A stretch of 64,000 nt of DNA from contig JACGCN010000002.1 in assembly GCA_014905825.1 (NCBI GenBank), forward strand, positions 1,860,001-1,924,000, given 5' to 3'. Below the pieces are notes generated by a model that saw only the letters and a program-made list of their open reading frames with translations, was not told where the DNA came from and ran no database searches. The stretch comes from Lyophyllum atratum (taxonomy: Eukaryota; Basidiomycota; Agaricomycetes; Agaricales; Lyophyllaceae). Positions 45,782 through 56,274 of this stretch are shown here, piece by piece. Made by a program: the position numbers and the translations under genes. The stretch's first letter is position 1, and each line of letters opens with the position of its first letter.

Positions 45782-47208
45782 ATGTTCACGCCCGCCGTTC
45801 TACCTACCGCTGCAGCCGGTATCCTCACGCTGCTCATTGCTACTTGCGCTATCCTGTTGAGAAAGAAGTGGGATCCCCGTGGCAAGGTGTGTCATATCCA
45901 ACTTTCTGACAGAAGTTCGTTTGTGCCAACGCGTAAGTCGTACAGCACTGCTATGTAACAGGTGGATCTGCAGGGCTTGGCCTGTCTCTTGCCATTCTTC
46001 TCACAAAGAAAGGTGCCGATGTTTCTATCGTGGCGCGTAACGGGGAACGGCTGCAAAAGGCTTTAGAACAGTTAGAGGTCTATTTCCCATGCTTGTCACC
46101 TCGAAGTACCGCTGAGATCGCCACGCAGAACGCTCGACAGACACCGAACCAGGTGCTGAAGACATATTCATTCTCCCTGAATGACGCGTCATCCTCCGCT
46201 GCCGCCTTTGATGCAGCGTGCGATGGAAACGGAGGTAAATGTCCAGATGCCGTGTTTTTATGTGCAGGTGCATCACGGCCTGGATTTTTCGTGGAGGAAG
46301 ATGAAGCATCCCTCAGACAAGGCATGGATAATGGCTACTGGGTTCAGTCATGGTCGGCACTGGTTCGTCCACCAATCCGACCCATTTCTGATGTTGACAT
46401 GTAACGTCTAGGCAGCCGCGAAACGGATGGCAAAGGACTAGGTTTCCAGGGAAAATCATTTTCGTGTCCTCTGTCCTGGGGTATATGTCTATGATTGGGT
46501 ATTCTTCATATTCTCCAGCGAAGCATGCATTAAGAGGTAACGCCAGCTCTGTGGATCCCAATATCTCATTAATCCCACAGAATAGGTCTTGCAGAAACCC
46601 TGCGATCTGAGTTGCTCCTCTACTCTGTCTCCGTTCACATCTTCTTCCCGGGTACCATTTACAGCCCAGGATATGTCGAAGAAAATAAAACGAAGCCAAA
46701 GATCACCCTGAAAATCGAGGAGAGTGATGAGGGCACGCAACCTGACCAGGCAGCGGAAGGTCTCCTGCGCGGTAAGCCCCAGTCTGCGTGTGCTATGAGC
46801 TGCTCATTAATCTGCGTGTCTCAAGGTGTCCAACAAGGGCACTTCCACATTTCCGCAGACCTGGTGGGCAATCTCTTCCGGTCTTCAACAAGAGGCGCAT
46901 CACCGCATAACAACGTCCTTATGGACATAATCTATAGCTTCATTGGTTGGGTGCGTACCACCGCCACCCACCATTCAATGCGAATTGCATATAACATCGT
47001 CTTCTAGATTGGACTTGTGATTTGGCGCCGCGGAGTAGATGCGTCGATCCTGGGACACAGAACAGAGCACGAGGAATATTTAACACGGAAGGACTTCTTT
47101 AATTCAAAAGCATGGAAACTGCGCAGTAGCGACATCACAGGTGATTTGCGTATTAGAAGCCATCTAAACACATCTTCCCAAGGAGTCATGGTGCAAATGA
47201 AAACATGA
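45782..47208 (+). CDS. TSC10: 3-ketosphinganine (3-ketodihydrosphingosine) reductase, one frameshift
   Basis: ER short-chain dehydrogenase that reduces 3-ketosphinganine in the second step of sphingolipid synthesis. It has an N-terminal membrane helix (AAGILTLLIATCAILLRKKW), the cofactor motif VTGGSAGLGLSLAILLTKKGADVSIVARN, PDAVFLCAGAS, the active-site region IIFVSSVLGYMSMIGYSSYSPAKHALRGLAETLRSEL (Tyr and Lys of YSPAK present), VHIFFPGTIYSPGYVEENKTKP and a C-terminal segment DIIYSFIGWIGLVIWRRGVDAS. An extra base near 46439 separates AAAKRMAKD from RFPGKIIFVSS and creates a TAG. Intron 1 must end at 45952-45954 so that HCYVTGGS is formed. The last 35 residues are less certain. Confidence 0.88.
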
Positions 47209-47704
47209 GAAAGTGTCAGAAAGAAGCGAAGCTCGATACCGTACATGTTGGCACCTGCGTTGCCACAGCCTGAGCATTATATCCTCCATCCGTTCACGGA
47301 GTTCTCTTGGTCTCCTCCATTAGGCTGGCCAACGATGAGATTGCTCGCCAACCTTGGTTTAAGAAAGACCGTGTGTAAGATTATTGGAAAAGGCTGTATA
47401 GCGAAAATTCATGAAGTAGGGAGAAGTTCAGGGCAGGTCAACTTCTGTTGATCCATCTTCACGTAACATCGCTTACGTTTCGGGGAACATTGAGCGTTAT
47501 TGAATCTGATGTACAGGAACACCTGGGGAAGCTGAGAAATCCTTTTAATCTCATCTTATGAACTCCCGCTTTTTACCCTGCCGCACTGAAGGAGCAGAAC
47601 AGACTGAACAGCGTGCCTAGTACACCTTGGTGGTGATATCACCCAACGTGTTCCGACACTCGAGTCTTTAATCGCTCGCATCGTCCAGAAGTCCCGGTGC
47701 CGGG
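47209..47704. other. Intergenic region between TSC10 and the DUF7704 gene
   Basis: About 500 bp. A short frame at 47245-47451 has no recognisable features. It includes the DUF7704 gene promoter. No RNA gene was recognised. Confidence 0.4.
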
Positions 47705-48323
47705 ATGAAGCCAACTTCTGCAATTCCTGACTTCTACTACTTCTGTTTCGCTGTATATGAGCCCTTTCTTACTGTCACCGGTTTTATGGGGGCACTGATG
47801 TGAGTGTTTTCCCCCGTAGTCATGTTCAAACTGCGAAACTGACGATCTAATCTAGTGACCCGCAGAGCGTAAGTAACGCGATCTGTTATAGTGTTCGTGA
47901 CTCTGACTGGTTTACTATCAGACACACAATTCACAAGCACCATGGTTGGACGGCAGTATCCCACCAGAGACGCTTCCACTAGCCACGCTAGTGACAATCA
48001 TCCAACTAGGTCATGTCTGCGCCCTTATTGGGGTAGTAAACCTGTTTGTCCTTTACGCCGCTCGGAGCCATCTTCATGGCAATGCAGCCTTGCAAGAACG
48101 GATGGTCTCCGCTCTCCTTACACCGCTCTTGATCGGCGACTTCCTCCATCTCTATGTGACCCTTTGGGCTCTGGGTCAACAAAAATGGCAGTTTTGGAAC
48201 TGGAGCCCAATGCTATGGACTACAATCTTATTAGGTTTGACCCTGATGATACCCCGCATAGCCTGGCACCTTGGTATCGGTCGGTATGTTCATAGCAGAG
48301 ACGGTGTTTTTGAGAAGAGTTAG
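47705..48323 (+). CDS. Four-helix membrane protein, DUF7704-like
   Basis: Small integral membrane protein of a widespread uncharacterised fungal family. Three exons give MKPTSAIPDFYYFCFAVYEPFLTVTGFMGALIDPQS, then TLATLVTIIQLGHVCALIGVVNLFVLYAA, MVSALLTPLLIGDFLHLYVTLWALG and FWNWSPMLWTTILLGLTLMIPRIAWHLGIGR. The opening PxFYYFxFxxxEP and the LLIGDFLHLY..WALG segment are what I associate with this family. About four hydrophobic helices are visible. Function is unknown and the gene context gives no clear lead. Both introns are in phase. Confidence 0.72.
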
Positions 48324-48599
48324 ACGTGCCTTTGGTAAGCACCAATGTGTTTCAACATACGTTCGTTGACGTTAAGATGAATGGAATTTGACAGAACTCA
48401 ATAATTTACTTGAGTGTCGTCATTCTCTTCGCGGAGACCTATAGACCTACCTCCGTGGCACATATAGCTGTTGAACGTTATCGTCACGATACAGTGTTAG
48501 GGTAATTGAAGTCTAGTATTACAGTACATTTCATAAATTCTTCTCAACCCGACTGAAACAAACGGAACCGATATCAATGTCAAATATGGATCATCCAAC

Positions 48600-51473
48600 C
48601 TAGTACGGAGCATTAACAATGCCAGACCTGCTCCCGACGCTTCCTTCGGGGGCAAGGGAATGACGTGTCGGCTTCTTGAGATTCTTCTTGTTGACGGCAA
48701 GAACATTGTTCTGCAGTGCGACTATCTATTGGAGACATGCAGTCAGGCGTATATCTCGAGAAGGAGGCGTGCATCTTACAATTTCTTTATCATCACCAAA
48801 CTTGAAGTTGTCCTGGACGACATGGTCCTCGTATTTCTTGATTTCGTACTGATCCAGATGGCCTCTCTTCACTTTCTTGAAGTCCCAGGCAATGACGAAT
48901 GGGCCGCTGGAGGTAACAATGGCGTTTTCCTCTTGTCCCTGGCCTTGATTGAACCTAGGCAGGAGATGATTGGTGTAGATTTCTCAGGAGAAATAATGGC
49001 TTACTTGGCAGGAGTGAACGATATGCTGCCCATATATGCAACATGTTCATTACGGAGTTGGAGTCGACGTGGTATAGGCTTTGCGGTGGCAGGGAAGCTG
49101 CGATCGAAGCCTAACGATCCTTGGTAACGGCCTTCACCAATGAGTGTGTCGATCAAGAGTAGATAGGTCTTGGTGGTTGCGACAATGAAGCGACCATCGG
49201 CCGTCACGTCAACACCAATGATAGGATCTCCGAGAGGAGGGAGAGCGGTCTTTGCGTTCTTCCCGATAGAATCGAACAACCTGATGTCGCCCTTTTCGCT
49301 CGCCACAGCAAGTTTGCCGCTAGCTGTTGTGGCTACGCCAGAGAAGCTGTTTTTGCTGACGTATTGCTTGAACTGACTTTCTACCATCTTCGTTCCAGAC
49401 ACGCGAGGATCGATGCGGAAAAGGGCATTATGAGAGGCGCCGACCAAAGTTTGCTCCCGGGTAGTCGGTGCGAACTTGTTATCTGGTGCGATGTGATCAA
49501 CCATGATGTCTTCGTGGACCTTCCATTCTTCGACAATCTTTCCTCGCTCGATGTCCATATTGAAGAGGGAATGTGGGTCAGCCGGGTTCATTAGTACCAT
49601 CTTCGTGTCTTGATCGTGCAACATGACCTAGAAACATATTAATAGGGGGAACCGATGGCAAAGCTTTCTATGGCGCACATGCTTAGGCTTGAATTCCTTT
49701 CCTTTGGGTGTGGCGATTTTGCTGATGGTCGCGTAATATTTAACATCGTTTCCAACGGAGTGATTGAAGACACCGATGTTGTTCCCGCGCACGACGTAGG
49801 AGCGATCTCCCTTGTAACCAACTGTCAGCTGTGAGTTGCGGTCGGTGCCGCCCATCGCAGCCGGCTGCTCCCCATCTTCTTCTTCCTCTTCATCACTGGC
49901 TTCTATTCAAGCGGGTTGAGACAGCGTCAGGCTTTCAAGTTCCGGCGTACCTTCATCAGGGTCCAATTCGGATTCAACTTCGTCTTCCTCATCTTCATCA
50001 TCCTCTACATCGAGCATCTCCACATCTTCATTGGAACTGATGGCATAGTTTTGCTCTTCGACCTGTATTTCCGTGAGAAAATGGTGGTTGTGGGACACCC
50101 GAAGCGCACCTTCAACTTCGACCATGGCATGTGGTGTAGGGTCTCCCACAAGCATTCCGAAAACTTCTGAAGGAAATCTCCAAGATGTTCCTCCTTAAAC
50201 CGAAAGAGCCAACTATTCTGCGAGCCATCATCGCCCTGGTGGTTCCAAGTAAGCGACCGCATCTTGTGGGAGAAGCGCTGATTCATGTCTTGAGAGATCT
50301 TGTGCGCCAACAGGATTCCCGAGTCGTTTGATGCAGTAAGCCGGTATTGGAAAGGAGCATTTGCTTGCCTCATGATGCCGGCCATCACAATGCCTTGGTT
50401 GATAAAATCTTCGTTTTCCCCATCCCAAAGATAAAGTTCCGCCTCATGAGCGATCAGGAGATCCATAGAATGTGTAGATGTATCCTTCTTCGGGGATGGC
50501 GCTGATGTTTGTTGTTTGGTCTCTGGCGCATCGGCAACTGAGAGAGACTCCATGGCAGAGGAAAGGGGTGTAGTATCCAGTTTTAGAGGATACCTTACGA
50601 CGGGGGTTTACTTTCGTTTTCGGAGCAGGAGGGCTGGGTCGATGCAACCGATAAGTAGGCAACCGAGAATTCAAAGAGACAACTTCACTCACTGCCAAAT
50701 GAACTCTTCAAAGTCTGAGTCACGAGTGCTTTCAGCGCTCGCTTTGTACTTGCGTTCATACATTGCGCGATACATGCAAGTTTCAAAGAACGCTCGTGTA
50801 GGATCATTAGTTCCTGGCGCGACGAATTCGTAGAACTCATCAACGTCGCCAGTAAGGTCGCGCCACAAAAAGGTGGGCTCGCCATCGCTCACTCCCGTAC
50901 GGAACTCGAGTTCTTCGCTGATAAGAAAGACCCTCTCGACATCCGCTAGAAAGAGAAGCGACTAAGAGGTGGGATGCGGGTCATATTTAGTAACACAAAG
51001 GACATACTTTCATCCTCGTCTTCCAACAGTTCTTGATCGCCATCCTCGTACACTCTAGTTATGACGAGTTGAAAATTGTGCTCCATGTTTGGAACGCGAC
51101 GAATAGTCGGCCATAGCTTCATTGTATCTGCCCCTTGCGAGTCAAGTAATGCAAACTGAAAGATCTCGATGTCCATACATGCATTCTCGAGACGTACGGA
51201 TATTGCCAGGCCGAACGAGATACAATTGCCCTAGAGAAATTGGAGCAGGAGGTTAGTGGCATGGAGACTAGATATTGGTGGCCGTCCCTACCAGTTGAGA
51301 TTTTCACTACTTCAGCGGCGTTGGGATCTTCTACACAGCCAGTTAGCGACGATTATGGAAAGAAAGGTTTCACTGGATACGGACGCCAGACTTTGCCGAT
51401 AACTGGGGAAGAAGAGGTCAGTAGACTTCAGCAGCGCGTTTGAACAATACTGACGGCTTCTGAAGATGTTCAT
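48600..51473 (-). CDS. VID27: VID27 family protein (one frameshift here)
   Basis: Cytoplasmic beta-propeller protein first linked in yeast to vacuole import and degradation of gluconeogenic enzymes. The N-terminus MNIFRSLIGKVW, then GQLYLVRPG, leads into a PH-like domain (TIRRVPNMEHNFQLVITRVYEDGDQELLEDEDE, VFLISEELEFRTG, PTFLWRDLTGDVDEFYEFV). An acidic middle (SSNEDVEMLDVEDDEDEEDE) and the Vid27 propeller follow: NNIGVFNH, MLHDQDTKMVLMNPADPHSLFNMDIERGKIVEEWKVH, VASEKGDIRLFDSIGKNAKTALPPLGDPIIGVDVTADGRFIVATTKTYLLLIDT. It ends SGIVNAPY. About nine introns. One extra base near 51108 breaks the frame before TIRRVPN. The GGTCACG inverted repeat lies 64 bp upstream of the start. Confidence 0.9.
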
Positions 51474-51536
51474 GGTAGGATCGAGTACAAAGGCAAGAGT
51501 TGATCAAGTGCAACGAGATCAGGAGGTACTACACGT

Positions 51537-51551
51537 CGTGACCAGGTCACG
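51537..51551. promoter_or_regulatory. Perfect 7-bp inverted repeat CGTGACC-A-GGTCACG
   Basis: Two perfect seven-base arms separated by a single A, 64 bp upstream of the VID27 start codon. The arm is the same word found near PDI1, GCP3 and FEX1/TSC10. Such a structure suggests binding of a dimeric regulator; this is inference. Confidence 0.4.
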
Positions 51552-51741
51552 ATCTAGTACGTCACAGGCCGCAGCCACCGTTTGAAAAAGGTGCTGCCTC
51601 CTCCATGTCTCGAAGTTCCAACCATCTATTGACTTCCTCGCCTGTCACCCGATACTCCTCAGGTAAGGTCGTGATACAATATTCAGCACTTCCACCCCGA
51701 AATCTAACGTATACCAAGGACAACCCAGCAGCCCCATCGAT

Positions 51742-52053
51742 ATGACACCCTCACCTAGTATGAGGACTCGCAATGTAAACCACAGCCCAGACCAGGTGTG
51801 TTGCTCCCAATCCGGCCATACTGCTCGCAGGCTCACACTGTCCAATCCCAAGTCTTCTACTACCATGTCCGGATCAACCCCTCCCAATGCCAGCCGAATG
51901 AACGATATCCCACGTTCCACCTTTCGCAACATTTTCACATCGTCTACCAAAACTCCTAAAGGGCATATTGTCGCTCGATCGGACCCTTCGCTTCTGACTT
52001 GCTTCGATCCTCAGGACAAGGAACTCTACGATCTCTGGGTTCCCAAGAATTGA
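51742..52053 (+). CDS. Possible small protein, unrecognised
   Basis: A 103-residue frame starts MTPSPSMRTRNVNHSP and ends SLLTCFDPQDKELYDLWVPKN. The closing CFDPxDKELYDLWxPK has the look of a conserved C-terminal motif, and the frame is open upstream to 51665, so an earlier exon may exist (for example from the ATG at 51605, although simple splicing does not join in phase). I do not recognise the family. Weak support only. Confidence 0.3.
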   Translation: MTPSPSMRTRNVNHSPDQVCCSQSGHTARRLTLSNPKSSTTMSGSTPPNASRMNDIPRSTFRNIFTSSTKTPKGHIVARSDPSLLTCFDPQDKELYDLWVPKN

Positions 52054-52421
52054 CTTCAGAGCTTATGATTCTCGGCGTTTCCTCACGATACACCATGACA
52101 TATCTCTTGGGATGGCTTGCCAACGTCTTGTTTCTGCAACCTTGAGTAGTTATGCTTGATGGCGTTAACTCGGAGAAATTAGAACGCCCAAAGCAACCTG
52201 ACTGATCAGGCCATGATGGATTCGCTTTATCGAAATACACAACTTTGCATGGAAAGCCTCACTACACTCATGAGGCACCAAATAGTCAGCACTATTGCGT
52301 GCGTTATGTTGTTTGGATCGATGTCCTGAAGTACCCAGAAACAGGCGCCTCCGTTTTGACATGTGGACATTTTCACGCCCTACCTTATAAAGCGTGTGGG
52401 GTATCCCATCTTTCTCTTCCA

Positions 52422-53706
52422 ATGGCCCCCCTCAGGCTAGCTTCTATTCTCTCCTTCGTATGTCACATATCTCTGGTGATAGCTATCAGGAAGGGTGACT
52501 TGCCTCACCCTTCAGATCCATTCGCTGACCCTAAACACGATCCGTATAATCCTTTGAAATACATCGCCTCCAATGCGCTCACAGCGGTGGCCTTTGGTGC
52601 GCAATTATACCGCTCTTTCAAATTCCACCGTATAACTCGTTGTCCTCAGCTCTTATGCTACTTGTCGCTATCCTGCAAAGTTGGTGTGTCTGGAAGTATG
52701 GGGCAAAGTGGATGCTGTCAATGGTGATCGGCGCATACAGTACGTGTGACATCCCCGGTTTCAACATCTAGCTGAATATGTATGCCAGCATTCGCCTTTG
52801 GACTTGGAACACGCTTTGCTCTTCATGTGCACCCGGAGTCCCAAGGGTGGTACATTACCGAATACTTATTCGTTGTTCTCTCTGTGTGTCCACCTTTTTC
52901 AGTGAAGCACCAACTGAAATTAACCGTCATCGTAGCCGTGCGCCTTCATTGCCGCCGATTATGTCCTGCTCGGCCGCCTGGCATCGCATCTTGCCTCGGC
53001 TGAATACCTGCTCGTGTCACCACGCAAGATAACTATAGTTTTCGTCTCGTCGGATATAACAACGTTTCTCATCCAGGTACAGCGGATCATTTCTGTCCAC
53101 GTTTTACCGCTGAATATGATGTAGGCTGTTGGTGGTTCACTCTCCGTATCAGCGAATGCACCGGCTCGCGCATTAGCAGGATCACGCGTCAGTTGCTTCT
53201 ACGACATCTGTCCATCACCTCCCTGACTCCTAAGAAGATTTTCTTGGCCGGCCTGGCCGCTCAATTGCTTTCCTTTTTCGTGTTTACATTTATCTATCTA
53301 CTGTTCCTGTACAAAGTCTATCGCCACGCACCTCACGTATGGGCCAAGGACCAACCTGAAGCCTGGTGCAGAGATTGGCGGACTCTAGCGTGCGTGTTGA
53401 TCACCAGCTGTGTAGGAATTCTAGTAAGGATGCATCTTTCCTTTTGACCGTCTGCCGTATCATGACTTTGCCTGACAGATTCGGTCAGGATTCCGTGTGG
53501 TAGAGCTGTCTGAAGGGTTCCAAGGCCGCCTTGCTAGCTCTGAAGCCTTTTTCTACGGACTTGATACTCTGCCGCTCTTGATAGCCACTTCCATCTACGT
53601 CCCCTTCTGGCCCGGCCGTTTCATCGTGGAGTCATCCTTGTTGAAGGTGCCAACTCCGGAGGTATTGAAGGAAAGCACGGGCAATGATTTGGAGAAAATT
53701 CAGTAG
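52422..53706 (+). CDS. RTA1-like seven-transmembrane protein, copy 1
   Basis: Member of the fungal RTA1/lipid-translocating exporter family (Rsb1, Rta1, Pug1 relatives), plasma-membrane proteins tied to lipid asymmetry and resistance to toxic lipids or drugs. Seven exons encode a hydrophobic leader (MAPLRLASILSFVCHISLVIA), an extracellular DPYNPLKYIASN segment and helices such as LMLLVAILQSW, MLSMVIGAYTFAFGLGTRF, ITEYLFVVLSPCAFIAADYVLLGRL, ITIVFVSSDITTFLIQAVGGSLS, IFLAGLAAQLLSFFVFTFIYLLFLYKVY and LACVLITSCVGILIRSGFRVVELSEGFQG. It closes with the family motif EAFFYGLDTLPLLIATSIYVPFWPGRFI. All six introns match copy 2 in position and phase. Confidence 0.88.
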
Positions 53707-54103
53707 AATGGTATCCTTCTAAGTCGGTAAGCAATGTGGACTACATACCAATCTATCCACCAATATCCTCAGACAAATAGATGATTTTTCGAAGTACCGA
53801 AGTAAGTCCGAGACGGGGACCAGTCATGTCTTCTTGTCATATGGCTGAGCACATCGGCCCGTGCCAGGGCCCCGGGGTACCTTACACTGCCACCACATGG
53901 ACGGGTTCATCTTGTTCGATCAGTACTTGCCAGGCATTTTTAAATTTTTGGTATGTGGCCTAGATCGCCATTGCCGCGGGCCCTAACTCGCCAGATACTA
54001 CCAACAAGTTACAACGCTCAGTTCAAACCAGTGATGTGAGGCGTTACTTATATCACGATGACCATGATGATGCCTTGTCTTTCTTCCTTGCCCCTTTCTA
54101 CCC
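53707..54103. other. Spacer between the two RTA1-like genes
   Basis: About 400 bp. No coding sequence with support, no repeat and no RNA gene was recognised. Confidence 0.4.
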
Positions 54104-55370
54104 ATGGCGTTGGACCGCCTTCAACGAACGCCTTCTCTCCTCTACCTGTTATTGGTTGTTCAACACGCCGCAGCTGCGAAATCCCGTCCGTTCCCTCCAG
54201 GAGATCCATACGTCGATCCTAAAAACGATCCTTACAACCCTTTGAAATACGTCACATCTAATACTCTCACTGCAATCGCATTTTGTATGCGTTCATGTCT
54301 TTCCAAGCTTTGGCTAGTGGGCTGACGGCTGCACAGCACTGATCTTGTCAGTCGCATTATCACAAACGTATTGTATATTCAAGTGGGGAGCGAAATGGAT
54401 GCTCTCTATCGTGATTGGCGCCTATCGTATGTGGTTTCTTGAGTGGTCATGGCGATGCTAGTATTCTGACTACCGCATATGTTAGTCTTTGCATTCGGTT
54501 TATCGATGCGATTCGGCCTTCACCTTCATCCACAATCTAAAGCCCTCTATATTATGCAGTATTTATTCGTCGTCCTCGCGGTATGTTGACCTAAGGTGTC
54601 TGCCTCTCATTCCGATCCTGACCAACAATTAGCCGTGTGCATTCATTGCTGCAGATTATGTCCTTCTTGGTCAGCTCTCAAGGCATCTGAGTGCCGACGA
54701 ACACCTCGTTATTCCTGCCCGTCGGATAACTATAGCATTCGTTACATCTGACATCACGACTTTCCTCATCCAAGTCGGTGTTGTGACCAATTCTGTCAAA
54801 TGGATAAACTGATATCCACTTCCAGGCTGCTGGAGGCGCCCTGTCTGCATCTGCTGACACGCTCCACGCGAACTATGTCGGTTCACGGGTGAGTGCCAAC
54901 CAAATGCGTGGTTTGTACTGAGCTAACCTCCCCTTTCAGATCTTCCTCTCGGGCCTCATAATCCAGCTCATATCTTTCGTTGCGTTCACCTCGCTCTATT
55001 TGCTATTTCTGTATCGGGTATACAATCGGAATCCTGAGATCTGGCGACGGGATGAGTCTAAAGCCTGGTACAACGACTGGCGCGCCCTTGGTGCCGTTCT
55101 GTTCGTCAGCTGTATCGGAATCCTGGTGCGAATTTTCAGTAGCATGAGGACCTCCTGCCGAGCCGTGCCAACCTTTGTATTATCTAGATCCGCTCAATGT
55201 TCCGTGTCATTGAGCTATCCGAAGGATACCAAGGGCACCTTGCGACGACTGAGGCATTCTTCTACGGCCTGGATACTCTCCCGCTCTTCATCGCCATCGT
55301 GGTTTACACTCCCTTCTGGCCAGGTCGTTTCATCAATAAAAACATTTCTCCTCCAATTCAGGAGAAATGA
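54104..55370 (+). CDS. RTA1-like seven-transmembrane protein, copy 2
   Basis: Paralogue of the gene immediately upstream and in the same orientation. A signal-like leader (LLYLLLVVQHAAAAKS) is followed by DPKNDPYNPLKYVTSN and the same helix series: MLSIVIGAYLFAFGLSMRFG-like, MQYLFVVLAPCAFIAADYVLLGQLS, ITIAFVTSDITTFLIQAAGGALS, IFLSGLIIQLISFVAFTSLYLLFLYRVY and LGAVLFVSCIGILIRSMFRVIELSEGYQG. The end is EAFFYGLDTLPLFIAIVVYTPFWPGRFI with a short tail NKNISPPIQEK. The C-terminal tails of the two copies differ completely, while the membrane core is closely similar. Six introns lie at the same codons and phases as in copy 1, pointing to a DNA-level tandem duplication. Confidence 0.88.
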
Positions 55371-55522
55371 TAGACAAATCTATACATAACGTTTGCACTT
55401 TAGCTGGTTTGCCTTAATATGTAGGAACCACCCACTGTCAAGATTGAGGGATTCTTGGGGGGTATAGCGTACTGGGTATATATTATGGGACATACGCAAT
55501 GTATAATGTAATGTGCAAGACA

Positions 55523-56068
55523 TCACAGGCCACTCAGAAACGCTGCAAGACCTCCCGACGTCTGATTGTCTTTTCGATCTGACCGTTCTTGCGCCTCCTT
55601 CTCCCGATTACGTGAGAGTAGGACTTGCAGACCACTCTTCTTTTTGTTTCGTGTTTTTTGCTGTGTCGAAGAGAGTGATGGCATTTGCGCAGCAGGGGAT
55701 GGCGTCGACAGCGGAGAAGGCAATGAAGAGGAGGGTAAGGAGCTCGAGAGTGGACTAGATTCCACAGGCGGAATGCGATCACTCGAAAGTAGAGTGGAAA
55801 TCCCACTGCCTGTGGGCGTATTCGTCCTCCATCCGCAACTTCCACAAGTAATTTGAATAGCCCTTCGATAAGGATGCCTCCGATTTTGGGATTTTAGGCG
55901 AATTTCAGCAGTGCCATCCAAAAGATAGCAGCCACATTTGGAGCACCAATCTCGACTTCTCGAGGGATGTGAGGACTTGTTTGCGTAGAGAGCTGCGAGA
56001 GTGGGAGATACGGGGAGGACGGCGTACGCGCAAGCTTCTTGGAACTTGGAGGTCGACAAGTCGGACAT
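55523..56068 (-). CDS. Zinc-ribbon protein, possible RNase P/MRP subunit (Snm1/Rpr2-like)
   Basis: A single-exon frame of 181 residues starts at MSDLSTSKFQEACAYAVLPVSPTLAALY. It has a CxxC pair (WCSKCGCYLLDG) and a second pair (ITCGSCGW) about 30 residues later with basic residues between (RLKSQNRRHPYRRA). This is the layout of the Rpr2/Snm1/Rpp21 zinc ribbon of RNase P and RNase MRP. The rest is Ser/Pro-rich and ends in a basic, Gly-rich tail (KKKSGLQVLLSRNREKE...GGLAAFLSGL). The family call is based on this pattern only. A CACGTG box lies at 56085-56090, just upstream of the start. Confidence 0.55.
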   Translation of the reverse strand: MSDLSTSKFQEACAYAVLPVSPTLAALYANKSSHPSRSRDWCSKCGCYLLDGTAEIRLKSQNRRHPYRRAIQITCGSCGWRTNTPTGSGISTLLSSDRIPPVESSPLSSSLPSSSLPSPLSTPSPAAQMPSLSSTQQKTRNKKKSGLQVLLSRNREKEAQERSDRKDNQTSGGLAAFLSGL

Positions 56069-56084
56069 GGTGAAAAGATTTTGG

Positions 56085-56090
56085 CACGTG
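56085..56090. promoter_or_regulatory. CACGTG box in the divergent Snm1-like/BTB promoter
   Basis: An E-box palindrome (GGCACGTGAC context) in the 206 bp between two divergent start codons. Function is inferred. Confidence 0.3.
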
Positions 56091-56274
56091 ACGAACAGGC
56101 TGTATTGGGTTGGCGTCTGTTTGTCAGTGATTGGCACAATAGTATTGTGGATGACCAAGCGTGACTATTGTTCTTGGGAACAAAGAGGAGGAATGGAAAG
56201 ACCTGCTTGGGCCAGAGCCAGGATGGACATAAATCTCCCTTTGACCTGTTTCTTTTTGCCAGACGTTACCCATC

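Larger units (their letters stand above)
51474..52421. other. Gene-poor stretch between VID27 and the first RTA1-like gene
   Basis: Contains the VID27 promoter, a possible small gene (51742-52053) and the promoter of the first RTA1-like gene. A CGTGACC-A-GGTCACG inverted repeat lies at 51537-51551. Confidence 0.45.
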
